From: an uncultured Clostridium sp.
Lineage (GTDB): Bacteria; Bacillota; Clostridia; TANB77; CAG-508
Assembly: GCA_946411515.1 (NCBI GenBank)
Contig: CAMKEH010000003.1
Coordinates: forward strand, 1 to 47,571
DNA: 47,571 nt
Reading direction: 5' to 3'
Every line of letters starts with the position of its first letter. Positions within the stretch are counted from its first letter, which is position 1. The translations under genes were made by a program, and so were the position numbers. This document shows positions 42,707 through 47,571 of the stretch, piece by piece. The notes beneath the pieces were generated by a model, which did not search any database, had not been told where the DNA came from, and saw only the letters and a program-made list of their open reading frames with translations.

Positions 42707-43786
42707 TTAAATTAAATTATCAAAAATAAATTGTTCTTGCATTCTTCTTAATGCTTGTTTTATCGATCTTGCTCTTACTTCTCCAATACCTTCTACTTCA
42801 TCTAAACTTTCTATATCAGCAGCTAAAATATGTTGAAATGATTTAAAAGAATCTATTAGGTTTTCTACAATATTTGAAGGCATTCTTGGAACCTTGTTTA
42901 AAATCCTATATCCTTTTGTATAAACTGCAACTTCATCATAATTATCAAAATTTTCATATCCTAAAAGCTTTGCAATAACAGAATCTTTAGATATATCTTC
43001 ATAACTAAGTTCAGCTAAACTCTCCATTACTTTTGGAGGAGTTCTTCTTTTTCTAGTTGGTACAATATAATCTTTTATAATTAACTCTTCTTCTTTTTCC
43101 AATCCACCAATTAATTCATCTAGTTGCATTTTTACAAGTCTTCCATCATTTCCAAGTTCATAAATTTGTCTTTGTATTTCTTCTACAATTTTCATAACCA
43201 TTTCAGCTCTTTGAATTGCTTCTATAACATTTTGGAGAGTTACTATATCATTAAATTCATATTCATTTAATATACTTAATTTATTATCAAATACTTTTTT
43301 ATATCTTTCCAATGTCTGAATTGCTTGGTTTGCTTTATTTAATACTGCATCTGTATTTTCTAATATATATCTATCATTTCCTTTAAATATAGTTATTATG
43401 TTTCTTCTTTGAGATATACTAATTACTAACTCTCCTGTTTGTTTTGCAGTTCTTTCTGCTGTTCTATGTCTTGTTCCTGTTTCTGAAGTTGAAATTTCAT
43501 AAGATGGTATAAGTTGAGCATTTGCATATAAAATTTTTTTCAAATCTCCACTTAATACTATTGCTCCATCCATTTTTGCTAATTCATATAATTTTGATGA
43601 TGTATAATCTTCGTTAATTGTAAATCCACCATCTACAACTTGTTTTAGCACTTCATTATTATCTGTTATTAATAGTAAAGCTCCTGTTCTTGCTCTTAAT
43701 ATATTTTCTAGTCCATTTCTTATTGGAGTTCCTGGCGCAATTAATTTTAAAATTTCAGTAATATTATCTTCTTTGCCTTTTCTCAA
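42707..43786 (-). CDS. disA: DNA integrity scanning diadenylate cyclase
   Basis: A 359-residue octameric enzyme that makes c-di-AMP while scanning DNA. The DAC domain has the DGA motif (MDGAIVLS) and the RHR motif (GTRHRTAER). A helical spine and a C-terminal HhH domain (LDEVEGIGEVRARSI) follow. The start is TTG 43786 with AAAGGAG nine bases ahead. It is 40 bases behind radA, its usual partner. Confidence 0.96.
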   Translation of the reverse strand: MRKGKEDNITEILKLIAPGTPIRNGLENILRARTGALLLITDNNEVLKQVVDGGFTINEDYTSSKLYELAKMDGAIVLSGDLKKILYANAQLIPSYEISTSETGTRHRTAERTAKQTGELVISISQRRNIITIFKGNDRYILENTDAVLNKANQAIQTLERYKKVFDNKLSILNEYEFNDIVTLQNVIEAIQRAEMVMKIVEEIQRQIYELGNDGRLVKMQLDELIGGLEKEEELIIKDYIVPTRKRRTPPKVMESLAELSYEDISKDSVIAKLLGYENFDNYDEVAVYTKGYRILNKVPRMPSNIVENLIDSFKSFQHILAADIESLDEVEGIGEVRARSIKQALRRMQEQFIFDNLI

Positions 43787-43826
43787 AGCTTGTCTCTCCT
43801 TTCTTTATGAACTATTTTTTTGATAA

Positions 43827-45185
43827 CTATTTTATTCCAACTTTTTTCATAGCATCATTTATATTTCTAACGCCTATTATATCTAATTTATATTTATCTT
43901 TCAAGTCTTTTTTATTACTTTCTGGAATAATACAAGTTTTAAATCCTAATTTTTCTGCTTCTTTAATTCTTTTTTCTATTAAATTAATTCTTCTAACTTC
44001 TCCTGTTAAGCCAACTTCTCCTATTATTATCGTGTCTTTTGGAATTGAAATATTTTTAAAACTAGATGCTGTAGCCATCATAATTCCTAAATCAATTGAA
44101 GGTTCATTTATTTTTAATCCACCTACTACATTTAAATAAACATCTTGAGAACCTAAATTCAAGCCTGCTCTTTTTTCTAATACTGCAATAAGAAGAGATA
44201 ATCTATTATAATCTATACCATTTGCAGTTCTTTTTGGATAACCAAATACTGTCTGTGAAGTTAGCGCTTGTAATTCTACAAGTATCGGTCTTGTTCCTTC
44301 CATGCTAGATACTATACATGAGCCTGCTGGATTATCATCTCTTTCTGATATTAATATATCAGATGGATTTGTAATTTCACACATTCCTTCTTCTTTCATT
44401 TCAAACATTCCAATTTCATTTGTTGAACCAAATCTATTTTTTACTCCTCTTAAAATTCTGTAAGAAAAATATCTTTCTCCTTCAAGATATAATACAGTAT
44501 CTACCATATGTTCTAAAACTCTTGGACCTGCAATATTTCCTTCTTTTGTAACATGTCCAATTATAATAGTTGTAATTCCTTTTGATTTACATACTCTCAT
44601 AACTTGTGATGTTATTTCTCTTACTTGGCTAACACTTCCAGCAGCTGCTGTTATCTCATCAGAATACATTGTTTGTATAGAATCTATAATTACAAGTTTT
44701 GGATTAACATTTATTATTGCTTCTTTTACAAAGTCTATATCTGTTTCTCCTAAAAACAAAATATCTTCATTATTTATGTTTAATCTATCTGCTCTTAATT
44801 TTATTTGCTCTGCTGATTCTTCTCCAGAAACATATAAAACCTTTCCATCCCCTTTAATCTTATCACAAATTTGTAATATTAAAGTTGATTTACCAATACC
44901 AGGTTCTCCTCCCAATAAAACAAGAGATCCTTTTACTAATCCTCCTCCTAATACTCTATCTAGTTCTTGGAAACCTGTATGTATTCTCAATGTTTCTTTG
45001 GCCTCATATGAATTTAGCTTTTGTGGTATGCTTGTCTTTTTATCTTTTACTTGCCTATTTTTAGTTTCTACTACTTTTTGCTCATAGAAGCTATTCCATG
45101 CCTGACATGCAGGGCATCTTCCTAACCATTTACTAGATTCATTTCCGCATTCGCTACATACAAAAACCGTTTTATTTTTAGCCAT
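43827..45185 (-). CDS. radA: DNA repair protein RadA (Sms)
   Basis: A 452-residue branch-migration helicase. Order: a C4 zinc finger (CSECGNESSKWLGRCPAC), Walker A (GGEPGIGKST), Walker B (LVIIDSIQTM), the KNRFGSTNEIG motif, and a C-terminal Lon-like domain. AGGAGG precedes the ATG. It leads a radA-disA-cyclophilin operon. Confidence 0.97.
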   Translation of the reverse strand: MAKNKTVFVCSECGNESSKWLGRCPACQAWNSFYEQKVVETKNRQVKDKKTSIPQKLNSYEAKETLRIHTGFQELDRVLGGGLVKGSLVLLGGEPGIGKSTLILQICDKIKGDGKVLYVSGEESAEQIKLRADRLNINNEDILFLGETDIDFVKEAIINVNPKLVIIDSIQTMYSDEITAAAGSVSQVREITSQVMRVCKSKGITTIIIGHVTKEGNIAGPRVLEHMVDTVLYLEGERYFSYRILRGVKNRFGSTNEIGMFEMKEEGMCEITNPSDILISERDDNPAGSCIVSSMEGTRPILVELQALTSQTVFGYPKRTANGIDYNRLSLLIAVLEKRAGLNLGSQDVYLNVVGGLKINEPSIDLGIMMATASSFKNISIPKDTIIIGEVGLTGEVRRINLIEKRIKEAEKLGFKTCIIPESNKKDLKDKYKLDIIGVRNINDAMKKVGIK

Positions 45186-45204
45186 ACTTACCTCCTATTA
45201 AAAT

Positions 45205-45256
45205 CAAAAAAGGACATATTAATATTTGGATTAAGAAAATATTAATATCCCCTTTT
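45205..45256 (-). terminator. Terminator after the 102-residue gene
   Basis: AAAAGGGGATATTAATATTT pairs with AAATATTAATATGTCCTTTT around a nine-base loop, with a T-rich tail on the minus strand. Confidence 0.8.
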
Positions 45257-45297
45257 CATTTTGCTTATTAAACTAATTCTTCATATCTTAATTACAT

Positions 45298-45606
45298 TTA
45301 GAATTTTATTTCTTGAAATAAGAAATCATGAACTTTTCCCCAAGTAATTTCTTGATGTAAGAATTCATTTATTTCATCTTCAACTTTTTGTTGATATGGA
45401 GTTAATTCTACATTTATTTCTCTGTTCCAATCAATATCTTGTAACCAGAATGCTTTGAATTTTCCCCAGAATCCTTGTTTAACAGGTAAATCTTTGTTTC
45501 TGATTGTTCCAGCTTGTTGTACAGTTTCTTGTGAACCTTCACTATTTTCAAATTCTATTCCACCAAAAACTCCAGAAATTTTATTTTCTTCTCCTAAATC
45601 TGCCAT
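45298..45606 (-). CDS. Conserved-looking small protein of unknown function (102 aa)
   Basis: It begins MADLGEENKISGVFGGIEFE, has a short linker and an aromatic-rich half (GFWGKFKAFWLQDIDWNREI, then ELTPYQQKVEDEINEFLHQEI, HDFLFQEIKF). No signal peptide or membrane helix is seen, though the Trp/Phe-rich part could be amphipathic. AAAGGAGG lies seven bases ahead of ATG 45606. It stands between mtaB and radA with its own terminator. I do not recognise a family. Confidence 0.75.
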   Translation of the reverse strand: MADLGEENKISGVFGGIEFENSEGSQETVQQAGTIRNKDLPVKQGFWGKFKAFWLQDIDWNREINVELTPYQQKVEDEINEFLHQEITWGKVHDFLFQEIKF

Positions 45607-45720
45607 CAGTATTCCTCCTTTGTAATTTTTCACACTTTGTTATTTAAGTTATACTATATTTTTTCATGATATTCAAGCTTTTTTATATTAAATGTTTGTT
45701 ACATTAATATTACAATTTAA

Positions 45721-47046
45721 TTACAAGGTCGTTTTAATATAATTATTTTCTGCTTTTATACATTTTACATTTAAAATTTCATTTTCTATATTTTCTATCA
45801 TATTATTTTGGATATCTTTTTCTGGCAAATGAACTAGTATATAATTTTTTGTATGTCCTTTATAAATATTTTCTTTCTTTTCTTCAAATAATACTTCAAC
45901 TTCTTTTCCAAGATAAGTGTCGTTATATTCTTTCTCGTTTTTATTTGATAAATCTATTAACTTTTTACTTCTTTCTTCTTTTATATTTCCATCTATTTGT
46001 TTATCCATTTTTGCTGCTTTGGTACCTTTTCTTGGAGAATATTTAAATACATGCATTTTATAAAATTTTATCTTTTCTAGAAATTTGTATGTATTATTGA
46101 ATTCTTCTTCTGATTCTCCTGGAAACCCAACTATGATATCTGTTGTGAGTATTACATCTTCATAATTTTTTCTTAAAAGATTAACTATATTTTTAAATTC
46201 TTTAATATTATACTTTCTATTCATTCTTTTTAAAGTTTCATCACATCCACTTTGAAGTGATATATGAAAATGATGACATACTTTTTCTAATTTCACTAAT
46301 CTTGAAATAAATTCTTCAGTGATTAGAAGTGGTTCTATTGAACCCAATCTAATTCTTTTTATTCCTTCTATTTTATTTATATCTTCTAATAAATCTATTA
46401 ATTTATATTCTTCTTTTAAATCTTTTCCATATGATGCAACATGAATTCCAGTTATAACAACTTCTTTTATTCCCTTATTTGCAATGCTTTTTATTTCTGA
46501 TATTATGCTTTCTTTCTTTCTACTTCTTACTCTTCCCCTTGCATATGGAATAATACAATATGAGCAAAATCTATCACATCCATCTTGAACTTTTATAAAA
46601 GCCCTTGTTTTTTCAGTATATGTAACATTTCCGAAATCCACAAATTCTAAAGTATGCATTACATCTTCTGTTTCTTCTATTTTCTTATTTGTTTCTTCTT
46701 TTTTTTGAATAAATTCTTCTATATATTTAACTATTTCTTTTTTCTCATTATTTCCTAAAATTAAATCTATTTCAGAAATTTTTTCTAATTGTTCTTTTGC
46801 AACTTGAGCATAACATCCACATGCAGCAACTATTGCATGTGGATTTATTTCTTTTACACGTCTAAGCATTTGTCTTGATTTTCTATCAGACATATTAGTT
46901 ACAGTACATGTATTTACAATATATATATCTGCTTTTTCTGTATAATCTACTATATCATAGCCTTTTTCTATAAATTTTTGGATCATTGCATTTGTTTCAT
47001 ATTGATTAACTTTACATCCCAATGTTATAAAAGCTACTTTTTTCAT
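45721..47046 (-). CDS. mtaB: tRNA t6A37 methylthiotransferase MtaB
   Basis: A 441-residue radical-SAM enzyme that makes ms2t6A in tRNA. The N-terminal UPF0004 domain has GCKVNQYET and three Fe-S cysteines (GC, NTCTV, CGCYAQ). The radical-SAM motif is CDRFCSYC, followed by PYARGRVRSR, and a TRAM domain ends the protein. AAGGAG lies ahead of the ATG. It is 18 bases behind mreB. Confidence 0.95.
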   Translation of the reverse strand: MKKVAFITLGCKVNQYETNAMIQKFIEKGYDIVDYTEKADIYIVNTCTVTNMSDRKSRQMLRRVKEINPHAIVAACGCYAQVAKEQLEKISEIDLILGNNEKKEIVKYIEEFIQKKEETNKKIEETEDVMHTLEFVDFGNVTYTEKTRAFIKVQDGCDRFCSYCIIPYARGRVRSRKKESIISEIKSIANKGIKEVVITGIHVASYGKDLKEEYKLIDLLEDINKIEGIKRIRLGSIEPLLITEEFISRLVKLEKVCHHFHISLQSGCDETLKRMNRKYNIKEFKNIVNLLRKNYEDVILTTDIIVGFPGESEEEFNNTYKFLEKIKFYKMHVFKYSPRKGTKAAKMDKQIDGNIKEERSKKLIDLSNKNEKEYNDTYLGKEVEVLFEEKKENIYKGHTKNYILVHLPEKDIQNNMIENIENEILNVKCIKAENNYIKTTL

Positions 47047-47064
47047 CTACTACTATTTCTCCTT

Positions 47065-47571
47065 CTATCTTCTTGTTTTATTTTCTAATGCGTCTAAATT
47101 ATCTAAAGCTTTTCCTGTTCCTAATGCTACACAAGATACTGTATCTTGTGCTATCATAACATTTATTCCTAATTTTTCTTGTAATAATTTATCAAGTCCA
47201 GACACTAAACATCCTCCACCTGTCATATAAATTCCTTTATCACTTATGTCTGCTGCCAATTCTGGTGGTGTTTTTTCTAAAACTGAATGTACACTGTCTA
47301 CTATCATCATTGCTGGCTCTATCATAGCTTCCAACATTTCACTTGATTTTATTTTTAAAGTAACAGGAAGTCCTGAACCTAAGTGTCTTCCTCTTACTTC
47401 CATTTCTTCATCTTGGATTTTTGGGAATACACATCCTATATTTACCTTTAGTTCTTCTGCTGTTCTTTCTCCTATTATTACATTATGTTTTTTCTTAATA
47501 TATTTAACTATATATTCATCAAATTTATCTCCTGCAACTTTTAATGACGCACTTACAACAGATCCTCCCAA
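47065..47571 (-). CDS. mreB: Rod-shape protein MreB/Mbl, N-terminus outside window
   Basis: The last 168 residues are seen: GGSVVSASLKVAGDKFDEYI, IGERTAEELKVNIG, VRGRHLGSGLPVTL, PPELAADISDKGIYMTGGG and the VALGTGKALD end, all diagnostic for MreB-type actins. The gene runs off the right edge. The protein forms membrane-bound filaments that guide lateral wall synthesis. Confidence 0.95.
   Translation of the reverse strand: MGGSVVSASLKVAGDKFDEYIVKYIKKKHNVIIGERTAEELKVNIGCVFPKIQDEEMEVRGRHLGSGLPVTLKIKSSEMLEAMIEPAMMIVDSVHSVLEKTPPELAADISDKGIYMTGGGCLVSGLDKLLQEKLGINVMIAQDTVSCVALGTGKALDNLDALENKTRR

Overview
The window is about 47.6 kb of very AT-rich DNA whose gene content (EF-P with a Lys-type loop, DivIVA, SepF, DisA, RadA, FtsK/SpoIIIE, YvcK, a SleB-type hydrolase, AGGAGG ribosome binding sites) points to a low-GC member of the Clostridia, probably an uncultivated gut-type lineage. 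Nearly all genes lie on the minus strand. Only the tRNA-Trp remnant, an M23 peptidase and a HEPN/MNT toxin-antitoxin pair at the left edge read on the plus strand.

Layout. 1-1463: end of tRNA-Trp, a frameshifted M23 peptidase, an intact MNT antitoxin and a decayed HEPN toxin. 1530-5026: an operon yqeG, prepilin peptidase, M24 peptidase, efp, zinc-ribbon protein. 5149-7219: sleB, holA, a 56-residue membrane peptide. 7402-12006: murB, yvcK, glycogen-debranching enzyme. 12223-13227: gap. 13448-14767: a prepilin-like DUF285 surface protein behind a leader-ORF/terminator cassette. 14838-22557: ftsK, a coiled-coil protein, a beta-CASP nuclease, a GH15 glucoamylase-like enzyme. 22635-31308: rsmD, folC, divIVA, sepF, HlyD-like, miaA, mutL. 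31578-33780: a second prepilin-like, leucine-rich-repeat surface protein with a second copy of the leader cassette. 33852-37674: secF/secD and three small exported proteins. 37906-41474: a patchy accessory segment with two dinD copies and small imported genes. 41629-47571: tRNA-Gln/tRNA-His, cyclophilin, disA, radA, mtaB, mreB.

Two things stand out. First, apart from one codon in a gene that looks imported, I find no in-frame CGG codon in roughly 13,000 codons, yet three separate genes (M23 peptidase, HEPN, ftsK) each contain one CGG, and each needs a +1 shift exactly there. Skipping the C and reading GGN restores the family sequence each time. This suggests CGG is unassigned or acts as a +1 frameshift (or four-base CGGN) signal. 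It is inference and must be separated from assembly error.

Second, the two prepilin-like surface-protein genes share a regulatory cassette: a sigma-A promoter, a short ORF with (Arg-Glu)n encoded by an (AG)n microsatellite, and a rho-independent terminator whose 5' arm contains the short ORF's stop codon. The AG counts (10 and 16) keep the same frame. Out-of-frame counts would stop translation before the terminator. This looks like phase-variable, translation-coupled attenuation. An encoded prepilin peptidase would process the products.
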